A DNA stretch of 64,000 bases. It comes from Skermanella sp. TT6 (lineage in GTDB: Bacteria; Pseudomonadota; Alphaproteobacteria; Azospirillales; Azospirillaceae). The position numbers were made by a program, and so were the translations under genes. Below, piece after piece: positions 1-10,001 of the stretch. The stretch lies in the NCBI RefSeq assembly GCF_016653635.2, contig NZ_CP067420.1:5792001-5856000 (forward strand), given 5' to 3'. Position 1 is the first letter of the stretch. Each line of letters starts with the position of its first letter. The notes below the pieces were generated by a model. That model had not been told where the DNA came from, did no database searches, and worked only from the letters and a program-made list of their open reading frames with translations.

Positions 1-1223
<1,223 letters not shown>

Positions 1224-1237
1224 ATCCGCCGAAAGCC

Positions 1238-1275
1238 GACGCCGGCGTTCGCCTTGACGGGCGAAGGCCGGCGTC
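1238..1275. repeat. Dispersed palindrome, copy 1; possible bidirectional terminator
   Basis: Arms of 16 bases at 1238-1253 and 1260-1275 are complementary with one mismatch around a six-base loop. It sits between the convergent acyl-CoA synthetase and porin genes and could stop transcription from both sides, although only a short T run (CCCTTT) follows. The core GCGTTCGCC-N-TGACGGGCGAAGGCCG recurs almost unchanged at about 19,503-19,528, so this is a member of a repeat family and not only a local terminator. Confidence 0.7.
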
Positions 1276-1288
1276 CCTTTCTCTCCGA

Positions 1289-2404
1289 TCAGAAGTCCAG
1301 GCGGGTGCCGACCACGAAGACGTAGCCTTCGTTGTTGAAGGTCGGGCCGGCGGCGGCCGTCCGGACATCCTCGTCGACGAACATCAGGTCGGACTGGACG
1401 ACGAAGCCCGGCGCGAGGGTATAGGCGACGCCGACGCCGTACGACTTGTAATCGCTGGCATAGGTCGCGGCGTCTCCCTTGTATCCCTCGGCATCCATGT
1501 AGCTGGCGCCCACGGCGATCGGGCCTGCGGTGTAGCTCAGGCCGACATGCCATACGGACTGGTCGTTGTCGACGGCGCCGGTGGGAACGTTGAAGTCGTC
1601 GGCTTGCACGTAGCCGCCGCCCAGGACGAAGCCGGCATAGCCGACCTGGCCGCCGATGTTCCACGCGGTGAAGTCTTCCAGGGTCCCGATGAGGGGATTG
1701 CCCTGGCCCGAGGCGGTCGAGATGGTGGCTCCGGCCGCGACGGAGAAGCCCGCGAACTCGCCGGTATAGTTGATGCCGCCCTCGATCCAGTCCTTGTAGC
1801 TCAGGTTCACGTCTTCAAGGGCGACGACGTTCTGGCCCTGGCTGTCGCTCTCCGGCGCGTAGCTGACGCCGGCCTGGAAGCCCGCGAAGCGCGGGGTCAG
1901 GTACATGACCTTGGTCGCGTCGCCGGAGTTCGGGATATGGATGCCGAAGGCGATCTGCGAACCCAGGGAGAGGCCGGTGGCCGACTCGGCGCCCAGGAAG
2001 TCGTAGGCGTCGCCGTCGATCTGCTCGATACCGATCACCGGTGCGTAGATCTTCAGGGTATCGGCGGCGCCGTCGAAATCGCCCAGTTCCAGACGGCCCC
2101 AGGTGCCGCCCAGATAGACCGAGGCCTCGTCGGTGCCGACGCTGGTGGGACCGCCGCCGGTGCTGTTCTGCAGTTCGACCTTGGCGCCGTACAGCAGGCC
2201 GTTGTCAGCCTTGCCGTCGGCACGGATGACGATCTCGGTCTCCAGCTGGAACTCACGGTTGGTGCGACCCGGCGCGTCGTCATCATAGAAGCCGGCGAAG
2301 AACTCCGTATAGCCGCCAAGGCTGACCGTGATCTGGGCCTGTGCAACCGACGCGAACAGCATGCCGCTTGCCAGGGCCGTTCCAGTGAGAAGGATCCGCT
2401 TCAT
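1289..2404 (-). CDS. Gram-negative outer-membrane porin
   Basis: This 371-residue protein begins with a classic signal peptide (basic MKR, hydrophobic core, cleavage expected after ...SVAQA) and ends in aromatic F (TRLDF), the C-terminal signal recognised by the outer-membrane assembly machinery. The body is rich in Gly, Tyr, Asp and alternating hydrophobic strands, as in the 16-strand trimeric general porins of alphaproteobacteria. The role is passive diffusion of small hydrophilic solutes across the outer membrane; selectivity cannot be read from the sequence. The gene stands alone. Its long AT-rich leader contains a perfect 9-base inverted repeat, so regulation at the leader is possible. 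Confidence 0.88.
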   Translation of the reverse strand: MKRILLTGTALASGMLFASVAQAQITVSLGGYTEFFAGFYDDDAPGRTNREFQLETEIVIRADGKADNGLLYGAKVELQNSTGGGPTSVGTDEASVYLGGTWGRLELGDFDGAADTLKIYAPVIGIEQIDGDAYDFLGAESATGLSLGSQIAFGIHIPNSGDATKVMYLTPRFAGFQAGVSYAPESDSQGQNVVALEDVNLSYKDWIEGGINYTGEFAGFSVAAGATISTASGQGNPLIGTLEDFTAWNIGGQVGYAGFVLGGGYVQADDFNVPTGAVDNDQSVWHVGLSYTAGPIAVGASYMDAEGYKGDAATYASDYKSYGVGVAYTLAPGFVVQSDLMFVDEDVRTAAAGPTFNNEGYVFVVGTRLDF

Positions 2405-2740
2405 AAGTCTGCCCCGTTCGAAGTTTGTTATCCCGATACGGTCATTGAGTTCATTAGTGCCGTATCGGTCGCCTTATTGATGCGCAAACGAGAAAAATCC
2501 AAAAGCCGGTTTCTCTGTGACTTAGCAAAAATGCAAACATCAGTGCCTATTCGGTAACATCATCCGGAATGTCTATACTCATTTAGGCGAAATTCTTGCC
2601 TATTTCGCCGAAAGTGGCAGTTGACTAAGCTGTGTTTATCCTTCTCCGGCTTCGGGACTGCGGCATCCCGACGGGACCGGCGGGTTTGACAGGGACACCG
2701 GCACGACCCCATATTCCGGAAAACAGGATCGATCGGAACC
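2405..2740. promoter_or_regulatory. AT-rich divergent regulatory region between porin and ccmC
   Basis: This gap of 336 bases is clearly richer in A/T than its surroundings and must hold the promoters of the porin (minus) and ccmC (plus). Two perfect inverted repeats are visible: CCGATACGG at 2433-2441 with CCGTATCGG at 2460-2468, 28 bases upstream of the porin start codon and probably in its leader, and GGCGAAA at 2586-2592 with TTTCGCC at 2603-2609. I could not assign either to a known regulator. No convincing ORF lies here. Confidence 0.5.
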
Positions 2741-3460
2741 ATGCACCGCTTCGCCAATCCCGCGCGCTTTCTCCGCCTCTCCGGCATCGTCCTGCCCTGG
2801 GTGGCGGGCGCCACCGTCGTGCTCACGATCGTCGGGCTGTACTTGGCGCTGTTCGCCTCGCCGCCCGATTACCAGCAGGGCGAAACGGTCCGGATCATGT
2901 ACATCCATGTCCCGGCGGCCTGGATGGCGCTGTTCGTCTACACCAACATGGCGATCGCGGCTGCCGTCGGGCTGGTCTGGAAGCATCCGCTGGCCGACCT
3001 GTTCAGCAAGGCCGCCGCCCCCGTCGGGGCCGGCTTCACGGCGGTCTGCCTGATCACCGGCAGCCTGTGGGGCGAGCCGATGTGGGGCACCTGGTGGGTG
3101 TGGGATGCCCGGCTGACCAGCGTGCTGATCCTGTTCTTCCTGTACCTGGGCTACATGGCCCTGGTGAACGCCTTCGACGACCCGACCCGCGGCTCCAAGG
3201 CCGGCGCCATCCTGCTGCTGGTCGGCGTGGTCAACGTGCCGATCATCAAGTTCTCGGTCGACTGGTGGAACACCCTGCACCAGCCGGCCAGCGTGGTCAG
3301 GATGGGCGGCCCCAGCATCGACCCCAGCATGCTGTGGCCCCTGCTGACCATGGGCCTCGCCTTCACGACCTACTTCATCACCGTCGTGCTGCTGCGCGTC
3401 CGAAGCGAGATCGCCGCCCGCAAGATCCAGATGCTCCGCCTGACCCAGGCGCAGGGGTAG
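2741..3460 (+). CDS. ccmC: Heme exporter / cytochrome c maturation protein CcmC
   Basis: This inner-membrane protein of 239 residues has six predicted hydrophobic helices and the tryptophan-rich heme-handling signature GTWWVWDARLT in a periplasmic loop near residue 120, with conserved histidines before it (YIHVPAAW) and after it (TLHQP). CcmC takes heme from the CcmAB step and loads it onto the chaperone CcmE during System I cytochrome c biogenesis. The length is normal for the family. The gene is alone here: ccmA and ccmB lie about 22 kb away on the other strand, and ccmD, E, F, G, H and I are not in the window, so the pathway genes are dispersed in this genome. Confidence 0.95.
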   Translation: MHRFANPARFLRLSGIVLPWVAGATVVLTIVGLYLALFASPPDYQQGETVRIMYIHVPAAWMALFVYTNMAIAAAVGLVWKHPLADLFSKAAAPVGAGFTAVCLITGSLWGEPMWGTWWVWDARLTSVLILFFLYLGYMALVNAFDDPTRGSKAGAILLLVGVVNVPIIKFSVDWWNTLHQPASVVRMGGPSIDPSMLWPLLTMGLAFTTYFITVVLLRVRSEIAARKIQMLRLTQAQG

Positions 3461-3467
3461 GATTTTC

Positions 3468-3580
3468 GGCCGCAGATGCACGCATACAAATCCAGATAGC
3501 CTCCGGCTGCCGGCGCTCCGGCCGGCTGCCGACGATCATCCGTCGATCCCATCCGAGTTCATCTGCGTGCATCTGTGGCC
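3468..3580. repeat. Long inverted-repeat element (GCAGATG family), copy 1
   Basis: A 17-base arm at 3468-3484 (GGCCGCAGATGCACGCA) pairs with 3564-3580 with a single mismatch, enclosing about 80 bases that contain further GC-rich self-complementarity (CCGGCTGCCGGC and CCGGCCGGCTGCC). It fills the space between the convergent ccmC and putR genes. The right end CATCTGTGGC-AAGAACC resembles sequence at 11,284-11,297, and the arm resembles the arms at 15,483-15,553. Confidence 0.65.
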
Positions 3581-3588
3581 AAGAACCG

Positions 3589-4050
3589 TCAGCCCCCCGG
3601 CACCGGCAGGGTCATGTCGTCCTTCACCGTCTCCATCACCACATAGGTGTGCGTCTGCTGCACGTGGGGCAGGCGCGAGATCGTGTCGCCCAGCAGCCGG
3701 CGGTAATGCTGGATGTCGCGCGTCCGCACCTTCAGCAGATAGTCGAAGTCGCCGGCGATCATGTGGCAGGACTGGATCTCCGGCACCCGGCGGACCGCCT
3801 CGTTGAAGCGCTCCAGCTCGTCCGCGGTCGTGCCGCGCAGCACCACCTGGACCAGCACCACATGGTCCGCCTCCAGGGCCACCGGGTCCAGCTCGGCCCG
3901 GTAGCGCCGGATCACGCCCGCCGTCTCCAGCCGCCTCAGCCGCTCCGAGCAGGGCGTCTTTGTCAGGTTTACCTTGCCGGCCAGTTCCACGACCGATATC
4001 CGGCCGTTCTGCTGAAGCTCGCGCAGGATCGCGCGGTCGATCCGGTCCAT
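3589..4050 (-). CDS. putR: Lrp/AsnC-family regulator, probable activator of putA
   Basis: This 153-residue protein starts at ATG 4050 (MDRIDRAILRELQQNGR), the standard N-terminus of Lrp/AsnC proteins. It carries an N-terminal winged helix-turn-helix (residues about 1-55) and a C-terminal RAM/ACT-like effector domain with the usual ...SCHMIAGDFDYLLKVRT... core. It is divergent from putA with 144 bases between the starts. In alphaproteobacteria the Lrp-type PutR, encoded divergently from putA, activates putA in response to proline, and PutA here lacks its own DNA-binding domain, which fits. The name is therefore inferred from family plus context. A longer open frame upstream of the start has no support. 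Confidence 0.88.
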   Translation of the reverse strand: MDRIDRAILRELQQNGRISVVELAGKVNLTKTPCSERLRRLETAGVIRRYRAELDPVALEADHVVLVQVVLRGTTADELERFNEAVRRVPEIQSCHMIAGDFDYLLKVRTRDIQHYRRLLGDTISRLPHVQQTHTYVVMETVKDDMTLPVPGG

Positions 4051-4194
4051 CACCCCTCCCAGGCCATTCCGCCTGCCGAATTCCCGTCCGCAGGCATTAT
4101 GGCTGAAATTCCGCCAAAATCGGAGACTATGGCTACTGCCGACCTGGGATAATCCAGGCCATCGAGTTTTGACCCGAGGGGGAGTGCCGGAGCG
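4051..4194. promoter_or_regulatory. putR-putA divergent promoter region
   Basis: The spacer contains an AT-richer block at about 4097-4150 with a directly repeated TATGGCT (in CATTATGGCTGAA and GACTATGGCTAC, 31 bases apart, about three helical turns). Such phased repeats are what an Lrp-type regulator could bind, but this is inference. A GGGGGAG purine stretch precedes the putA start. Confidence 0.35.
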
Positions 4195-7100
4195 ATGGAT
4201 CAGGCGATGCTGCGCGACGACATCGACAGGGCCTATTTCGCCGACGAAGCCACCGTCGTGATGCAGCGGATGGAGGCGATCCGGCTGGACCAGGCCGCCC
4301 GGCGCAGGATTTCCGACCGGGCCGAGGCGATCGTCCGCCGGCTCCGCGCCGATCCCACGCCCAACCTGATGGAGACCTTCCTCGCCGAGTACGGCCTGTC
4401 CACGGACGAGGGCGTGGCGCTCATGTGCCTGGCCGAGGCTTACCTCAGGGTGCCCGACGCGCCGACCCTGGACGCGCTGATCCGCGACAAGATCGGCGGC
4501 GCCGACTGGTCCAAGCATGCGGGCGAGACCGACAGCCTGCTGGTCAGCGCCTCGACCTGGGCGCTGATGCTGACCGGCAGGATCTTCCGCAACGACTCCC
4601 CCGCCGGGCCGCAGGTCGCGGGCACCCTGCGCCGCCTGGTCCAGCGGGTCGGCGAGCCGGTGGTGCGCTCCGCGGTCGCCCAGGCGATGAAGGTGATGGG
4701 CCAGCAGTTCGTGCTCGGCCGGACCATCGAGGAGGCGATCCGGCGCGGCGAGTCGCGGCGCGCCAAGGGATACAGCTTCTCCTACGACATGCTGGGCGAG
4801 GCGGCGCGGACCGGCCCGGACGCCAGGCGCTACTGGGACAGCTACGCCGCCGCGATCGACGCCATCGCGCGCCATGCCGACGCCAGGGCGCCGGTCCACG
4901 ACAATCCCGGCATCTCGGTGAAGCTCTCGGCGCTCCATCCGCGCTTTGATGCCACCCAGCGCGACCGGGTGCTGGCGGAGCTGGTGCCGAGCCTGCACGC
5001 CCTGGCGCTCAGGGCCAGGGCCGCCAACATCGGCTTCAACATCGACGCGGAGGAGGCGGACCGCCTGTCCCTGTCGCTCGACGTGATCGAGCGGGTACTG
5101 GAATCGCCCGACCTGGCGGGCTGGGACGGCTTCGGCGTGGTGGTCCAGGCCTATTCCAAGCAATGCCTGCCGGTCCTGCGCTGGGTCCGGGCGCTGGCGG
5201 ACCGGCTCGACCGCAGGCTGGCGGTGCGGCTGGTAAAGGGCGCCTACTGGGATTCGGAGATCAAGAACTCCCAGGTGCTGGGCCTGCCGGGCTACCCGGT
5301 GTTCACCCGCAAGACCTCGACCGACGTCTCCTACCTGGCGGGTGCGCGCTTCCTGCTGGACAACCGCGACCGCCTCTATCCCCAGTTCGCGACCCACAAC
5401 GCGCAGACCGCCGCCGCGGTGCTGGAGATGGCCGGCAGCGACGGGGGCGGGTTCGAGTTCCAGCGGCTGCACGGCATGGGCCAGGCGCTGCACGACCGGC
5501 TGCTGGAGGAAGCCGGCCGGCCGTGCCGCATCTATGCGCCGGTCGGCGTCCACAAGGACCTGCTGGCGTACCTGGTCCGCCGCCTGCTGGAGAACGGCGC
5601 CAACTCCTCCTTCGTCCACCAGCTCCTGGACGAGGACGTGCCGCCGGAGGTGCTGGTCCGCGACCCCATCGCCGCGACCGAGACGGCAGCATGCATCCCG
5701 AACCCCAAGATCCCGCTGCCCCCGGAGCTGTTCGACGGCGAGCGGCGCAACTCCGCCGGCTGGAACCTCAACAATCCCTCGATGGCGGCCGAGGTCGAGG
5801 CCGGGATGGCGCCGTTCCGCACCGTCCGCTGGACCGCGGCGCCCCTGGTCGGAGGCTCCGCCCTGGAGGGGGAGGAGGTTCCGGTGCTGAACCCGGCCGA
5901 CCGCACCGACCGGGTCGGGACCGTCCGGCAGGCCGACAGGGAAGCCGCCGGCCGCGCGCTGGACGTGGCCGCCGCCGCTTTTCCGGCCTGGCGGGACCGG
6001 GCGCCGGCCGACCGCGCCGCGATCCTGGACCGGATCGCCGACCTCTACGAGGCCGAAACCTTCGAACTGATGGCGATCCTGACGCGCGAGGCCGGCAAGA
6101 CCCGCATGGACGGCGTCCTGGAGGTCCGCGAGGCCGTGGATTTCTGCCGCTACTACGCGGCGCAGGCCCGGCGCCTGCCGGCCGGTTCACAAGGCCTGGG
6201 GCCGTTCGTCTGCATCTCGCCGTGGAACTTCCCGCTGGCGATCTTCACGGGGCAGGTGGTCGCGGCCCTGGTCGCCGGCAACACCGTGGTCGCCAAGCCG
6301 GCCGAGCAGACGCCCCTGGTCGCCGCCCGGGCGGTGGCGCTGATGATCGAGGCCGGCGTGCCGCCCGAGGTCCTGTCCCTGCTGCCCGGCGACGGCGCCA
6401 TGGTCGGGGCCGCCCTGACCGCCGACCCGCGGACGGCGGGCGTCTGCTTCACCGGCTCGACCGAGACGGCCATCCTGATCGACCGCGCGCTGGCGGCCCA
6501 CGGATCGGCCCGCGCGCCGCTGATCGCCGAGACCGGCGGCCTGAACGCCATGATCGTGGACAGCACCGCCCTGGTCGAGCACGCGGTCCGCGACATCGTC
6601 AATTCCGCCTTCCAGAGCGCCGGCCAGCGCTGCTCGGCGCTCCGCGCCGTGTTCGTCCAGTCCGACATCCGGGACCACCTTCTCGCCATGCTGGAAGGGG
6701 CGGCGATGGAGCTGCGCGTCGGGGACCCCTGGAACCCCGCGACCGACGTGGGTCCCGTGATCGACGCGGAATCCCAAGGCATCATCGAGGAACATTGCCG
6801 GAGCTTCGAGCAGGCCGGGCGGGTGCTGTTCCGCCACCCGCTGCGCGACACCGGCGGGGACGGGCTGTTCGTCGCCCCCACGGCGATCGCCCTCGACCGG
6901 TTCGACGGGCTGGAGCGGGAGATCTTCGGCCCCGTGCTGCACGTCGTCCCGTTCGAGGCGCACGAGATCGACCGGGTGGTGGATGCCGTCAACGAGCGCG
7001 GCTACGGCCTGACCCTGGGCATCCATTCCCGACTGGACGACCGGGTCGAGGAGATCTGCCGGCGCGCCCGGGTCGGGAACATCTATGTCAACCGCAACCA

Positions 7101-7920
7101 GATCGGCGCGGTGGTCGGGGTCCAGCCGTTCGGCGGCGAGGGCCTGTCCGGCACCGGGCCGAAGGCCGGCGGTCCCCACTACCTCGCCCGCTTCGCCCGT
7201 CCCGCTCCGGCGCCGGTGCCCGCGGCCGCCCCCTTCGCCCCGCCGCCCGGCCGGGAGGGGGCCGGCCGGGAGGGGAAAGGAAGCGATCCCGCCGCCTTCT
7301 CGGCGGCCGCCCGGCTGGCCGGGCCGGATTGGGACGCCCGCACCGACCGCGCCGCGGTCCTGCGGCGGGCCGCCGCCCTGCTGCCGGACGCCTTCCGGCC
7401 GACGGCCGAGGCGGTTCTGGCGTCGGCCTCGCCCGCCTTCGCGGCGGCGGACCCCTTGCCCGGGCCGACCGGCGAGAGCAACCACCTGACCCTGCACGGC
7501 CGGGGCGCCGCCCTGTGCCTGGGCGGGGGCTCGGACCCGGCCGGCGCGCTGGCGGCCCAGGCTTTCCTGGCGCTGGCCGCCGGCAATGCGGCGGCGCTGG
7601 CGGGGAACAACCCCGCGGCCGGCCCCGTCGTCGCGGCCCTGCGCAAGGCCGGGGTTCCCGATGGCGTGGTCGCCTCGGTGACGGTCGCCGATGCCGCCGA
7701 AACGCTCCGGAACTTCCCCGACCTCGGCGTGGTCGCCTTCGAGGGAATCGACGCGGAAGCCGTCCCGTTGCGCCGGGCGCTGGCGGAGCGGGACGGCCGG
7801 CGCGTGCCGCTGGCCTCGCTCGACGACGGCATCGAGCGGTTCGCGACCGAGCGGGTCGTCAGCATCGACACGACCGCGTCCGGCGGCAACGCCTCGCTGC
7901 TGACGCTGGGCGACGGCTGA
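4195..7920 (+). CDS. putA: Bifunctional proline dehydrogenase / P5C dehydrogenase PutA
   Basis: PutA oxidises proline to glutamate in two steps, FAD-dependent proline dehydrogenase followed by NAD-dependent delta-1-pyrroline-5-carboxylate dehydrogenase. The 1241-residue protein has a helical N-terminal region, a proline dehydrogenase barrel (about residues 180-460, with FATHNAQT and the end motif RRLLENGANSSF), and an aldehyde dehydrogenase domain (about 540-1000) with catalytic Cys813 in SAGQRCSALR and glutamate in IAETGGLN. A low-complexity Ala/Pro/Gly linker around residues 1003-1030 leads to a C-terminal ALDH-superfamily-like domain. The ribbon-helix-helix DNA-binding domain of enterobacterial PutA is absent, so it is not an autorepressor. 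Electrons go to the membrane quinone pool. Confidence 0.97.
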   Translation: MDQAMLRDDIDRAYFADEATVVMQRMEAIRLDQAARRRISDRAEAIVRRLRADPTPNLMETFLAEYGLSTDEGVALMCLAEAYLRVPDAPTLDALIRDKIGGADWSKHAGETDSLLVSASTWALMLTGRIFRNDSPAGPQVAGTLRRLVQRVGEPVVRSAVAQAMKVMGQQFVLGRTIEEAIRRGESRRAKGYSFSYDMLGEAARTGPDARRYWDSYAAAIDAIARHADARAPVHDNPGISVKLSALHPRFDATQRDRVLAELVPSLHALALRARAANIGFNIDAEEADRLSLSLDVIERVLESPDLAGWDGFGVVVQAYSKQCLPVLRWVRALADRLDRRLAVRLVKGAYWDSEIKNSQVLGLPGYPVFTRKTSTDVSYLAGARFLLDNRDRLYPQFATHNAQTAAAVLEMAGSDGGGFEFQRLHGMGQALHDRLLEEAGRPCRIYAPVGVHKDLLAYLVRRLLENGANSSFVHQLLDEDVPPEVLVRDPIAATETAACIPNPKIPLPPELFDGERRNSAGWNLNNPSMAAEVEAGMAPFRTVRWTAAPLVGGSALEGEEVPVLNPADRTDRVGTVRQADREAAGRALDVAAAAFPAWRDRAPADRAAILDRIADLYEAETFELMAILTREAGKTRMDGVLEVREAVDFCRYYAAQARRLPAGSQGLGPFVCISPWNFPLAIFTGQVVAALVAGNTVVAKPAEQTPLVAARAVALMIEAGVPPEVLSLLPGDGAMVGAALTADPRTAGVCFTGSTETAILIDRALAAHGSARAPLIAETGGLNAMIVDSTALVEHAVRDIVNSAFQSAGQRCSALRAVFVQSDIRDHLLAMLEGAAMELRVGDPWNPATDVGPVIDAESQGIIEEHCRSFEQAGRVLFRHPLRDTGGDGLFVAPTAIALDRFDGLEREIFGPVLHVVPFEAHEIDRVVDAVNERGYGLTLGIHSRLDDRVEEICRRARVGNIYVNRNQIGAVVGVQPFGGEGLSGTGPKAGGPHYLARFARPAPAPVPAAAPFAPPPGREGAGREGKGSDPAAFSAAARLAGPDWDARTDRAAVLRRAAALLPDAFRPTAEAVLASASPAFAAADPLPGPTGESNHLTLHGRGAALCLGGGSDPAGALAAQAFLALAAGNAAALAGNNPAAGPVVAALRKAGVPDGVVASVTVADAAETLRNFPDLGVVAFEGIDAEAVPLRRALAERDGRRVPLASLDDGIERFATERVVSIDTTASGGNASLLTLGDG

Positions 7921-7935
7921 GCCGGGGACCCTGCC

Positions 7936-8970
7936 TCAGTCGTACCCCATGTCGCGGTGGCGGATCTGGCGCCCGCCGCCGACCATGAGGGCGCCGAGCG
8001 CCGCCACGCCGGCGACCAGGGCGGCGGTCGCCACGGGGTGCATGACGGCCGTGGTGTAGTAGCTCCGCTCCCGGACCAGGCTGTGCCGGCCGGCGCGCTC
8101 GTCGCCGTCATGCCCCGCCGGGCCGTACAGGTTGTCGGTCCGGCGCCGCAACGGGCCGCCGCTCCGCTGCCAGCCCGGGGCCACCGCCTCCATGACCTTG
8201 TCGGTCAGGCGCGGCGCCAGGGCTTCCGACAGGGAAATCAGCTTGCCGGCGCTGCCGATGGTCAGCTCCCGCACGGTATGCTCGGCCGCGTGCAGGATGG
8301 CCTCCGCGACCGTCTCCGGCGCGTAGACCGGGGGCGGGTTCAGCGGCTCCGCGCCCGTCAGGCTCCGGGCGTGCTCCTCCAGCTGGGTATCGACCGCGGC
8401 CGGCTTGATCAGGGTGACCGAGACCGGGGCGCCGTCGGCCTCCAGTTCCATGCGCAGCGCGTTGGTGAATCCCTTGACCGCGTGCTTGGTCGCGCAATAG
8501 GTCGCCTGGAGCGGCACCGCCCGGTCGGACAGCACGCTGCCCACGTTGACCAGCGCGCCGCCCCGGCGGCGCAGGTGCGTGGCCGCGATGCGCGAGCCGA
8601 TCACCGTGCCCCAGTAGTTGGTCTCGAACAGCCGCCGCTGGTCCTCCATCGGGGTGTCCTCGACCTTGCCGTAGATCGAGGTGCCGGCATTGTTGACCCA
8701 GGTGTCGAAGCCGCCGAACTCGCGGAGCGCCGTCTCGGCCAGCCCCATCATGGCGTCCTCGTCGGCGACGTCGGCCACCGCGAAGATCGCCTGGCCGCCG
8801 TCGCGGCGGATGTCGGTCTCGACCTCGCGCAGCGCGTTCCCGTCGCGGGCCGCCAGGACCAGCCGCGCGCCGCGCCGGGCGGCCATCCGCGCCGTCGCGA
8901 GCCCGATGCCGCTGCTGGCGCCTGTGATCACGATGACCTGGTCTTCCACGGGTTTCAGTCGTACGCGCAT
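7936..8970 (-). CDS. Short-chain dehydrogenase/reductase with C-terminal membrane segment
   Basis: The 344-residue protein starts at ATG 8970 (MRVRLKPVEDQVIVITG). It has the SDR nucleotide motif TGASSGIG near residue 16, NNAGTS, the catalytic Ser in NVGSVLSD and the YCATK active-site Tyr/Lys pair. SDR enzymes oxidise or reduce alcohol/ketone groups with NAD(P)(H); the substrate is unknown. The chain is about 90 residues longer than a classic SDR, and the extra C-terminus holds a predicted hydrophobic helix (about residues 312-330) and a basic tail, so it may be membrane-anchored. The gene lies 15 bases downstream of putA on the opposite strand, convergently. Confidence 0.85.
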   Translation of the reverse strand: MRVRLKPVEDQVIVITGASSGIGLATARMAARRGARLVLAARDGNALREVETDIRRDGGQAIFAVADVADEDAMMGLAETALREFGGFDTWVNNAGTSIYGKVEDTPMEDQRRLFETNYWGTVIGSRIAATHLRRRGGALVNVGSVLSDRAVPLQATYCATKHAVKGFTNALRMELEADGAPVSVTLIKPAAVDTQLEEHARSLTGAEPLNPPPVYAPETVAEAILHAAEHTVRELTIGSAGKLISLSEALAPRLTDKVMEAVAPGWQRSGGPLRRRTDNLYGPAGHDGDERAGRHSLVRERSYYTTAVMHPVATAALVAGVAALGALMVGGGRQIRHRDMGYD

Positions 8971-9208
8971 GGGAAACCTTTCAAGAAAACGAAAAACATC
9001 GGGCACCAACAGCGCGGACGGGTCAGGGGTTCCCTGCCGGGCTTTCCATAAGGAAGATCCCGGGGAGGGGGCGCGGCATAATAACCCTTCGATCATTGGT
9101 ACTATTATCGGGCCCTTCCGCCCGGGCCTATAGTGCGCGGGCCAGGGTTGCGGTGGGGTGCCGGAATGGGGCCGGCCGCGGCAGCCCTGTTGAACAGAGG
9201 CGAACACC

Positions 9209-9592
9209 ATGAGACTGCTGGCCCGAAAACTGCCGGTATCGATGCTGGTCCTTGCAGGCGCGCTCGCCGCAGGCCAGGCATCGGCGCAGACCAAGTCCGT
9301 CCCGGATAGCCATCCGTTCCGCCAATGCGCCGGCTGCCACTCGCTGGACACCTCCGCCAACGCCTTCGGCCCGACGCTGATCGGCGTCTATGGCCGCCAG
9401 GCGGGGGCGGTGCCGCGCTTCGCCTATTCCGAGGCGGTGCAGAAGTCCGGCGTGGTCTGGAACGACGAGACGCTCCGCAAATGGATCGCGGGCAACGACA
9501 CCTTCATTCCCGGCACCCGCATGCGCCACGTCGCCATCACCGACAAGGCGCAGCAGGACGAGCTGATCGAGTTCCTGAAGGCCCTGAAGTGA
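9209..9592 (+). CDS. Periplasmic class I cytochrome c
   Basis: This 127-residue precursor has a cleavable signal peptide (basic start, hydrophobic core, AQASAQ cleavage region) and one heme-binding motif, Cys40-Ala-Gly-Cys43-His44. Met105 in PGTRMRHV is the expected sixth heme ligand. The mature domain of roughly 100 residues resembles the cytochrome c2/c550 group: soluble electron carriers of the periplasm. The Ccm proteins encoded elsewhere in the window would attach its heme. It is monocistronic and ends just before a strong hairpin. Confidence 0.92.
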   Translation: MRLLARKLPVSMLVLAGALAAGQASAQTKSVPDSHPFRQCAGCHSLDTSANAFGPTLIGVYGRQAGAVPRFAYSEAVQKSGVVWNDETLRKWIAGNDTFIPGTRMRHVAITDKAQQDELIEFLKALK

Positions 9593-9597
9593 CGTCC

Positions 9598-9637
9598 CGG
9601 CGGGACGGGCGGCCCGGTGGTCCGCCCCGTCCCGCCG
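9598..9637. terminator. GC-rich hairpin between convergent genes
   Basis: The arm CGGCGGGACGGGCGG (9598-9612) pairs with CCGCCCCGTCCCGCCG (9622-9637) with one bulged base and a nine-base loop. It starts six bases after the cytochrome c stop and ends four bases before the end of the dehydratase gene on the other strand, so it can serve both. A clear T run is lacking. Confidence 0.6.
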
Positions 9638-9640
9638 CGT

Positions 9641-9943
9641 TCAGCGGTCATGCTCCAGCGCGATGCCGTCCATATGATGGGCCAGTTCCACGTCGCGCTC
9701 CGACAGGCCCTCGACATCGTGGGTGGCCAGGATCACCTCGACCCGGTTGTAGACGTTGAACCATTCCGGGTGATGGTCCATCTTCTCCGCCTTGAGGGCG
9801 ACCCGGGTCATGAAGCCCCAGGCGGTGGCGAAATCAGGGAAATGATAGGTCTTGCGGATCGCGTCGCGATCCTCCACCTCGGACCAGCCGTGAAGCTCCG
9901 CGAGTGCCGACTGACGCCTGGCACCGACCAGTTTCTCGACCAT
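9641..9943 (-). CDS. phhB: 4a-hydroxytetrahydrobiopterin (pterin carbinolamine) dehydratase
   Basis: This protein of 100 residues (start ATG 9943, [10 protein letters not shown]) is the normal length of a PCD/DCoH protein and shows the family core [20 protein letters not shown], whose histidines form the active site, followed by [15 protein letters not shown]. It dehydrates the 4a-carbinolamine formed by aromatic amino-acid hydroxylases, regenerating the pterin cofactor; in some bacteria it serves other pterin pathways. No phenylalanine hydroxylase gene lies in the window, so the partner is unknown. The longer upstream open frame is not needed. Confidence 0.93.
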   Translation of the reverse strand: MVEKLVGARRQSALAELHGWSEVEDRDAIRKTYHFPDFATAWGFMTRVALKAEKMDHHPEWFNVYNRVEVILATHDVEGLSERDVELAHHMDGIALEHDR

Positions 9944-10001
9944 ATTCAGCCTCCCTCTTTCTCGTTTGATCCCCAGCGGTCGATCAGGAGAATGCGCCCC
10001 C

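Noticed and set aside
5163-7988. Second plus-strand frame of 941 codons overlapping putA
   Set aside because: Out-of-frame reading of putA with Arg/Gly/Pro-rich composition; PutA motifs are continuous in the other frame.
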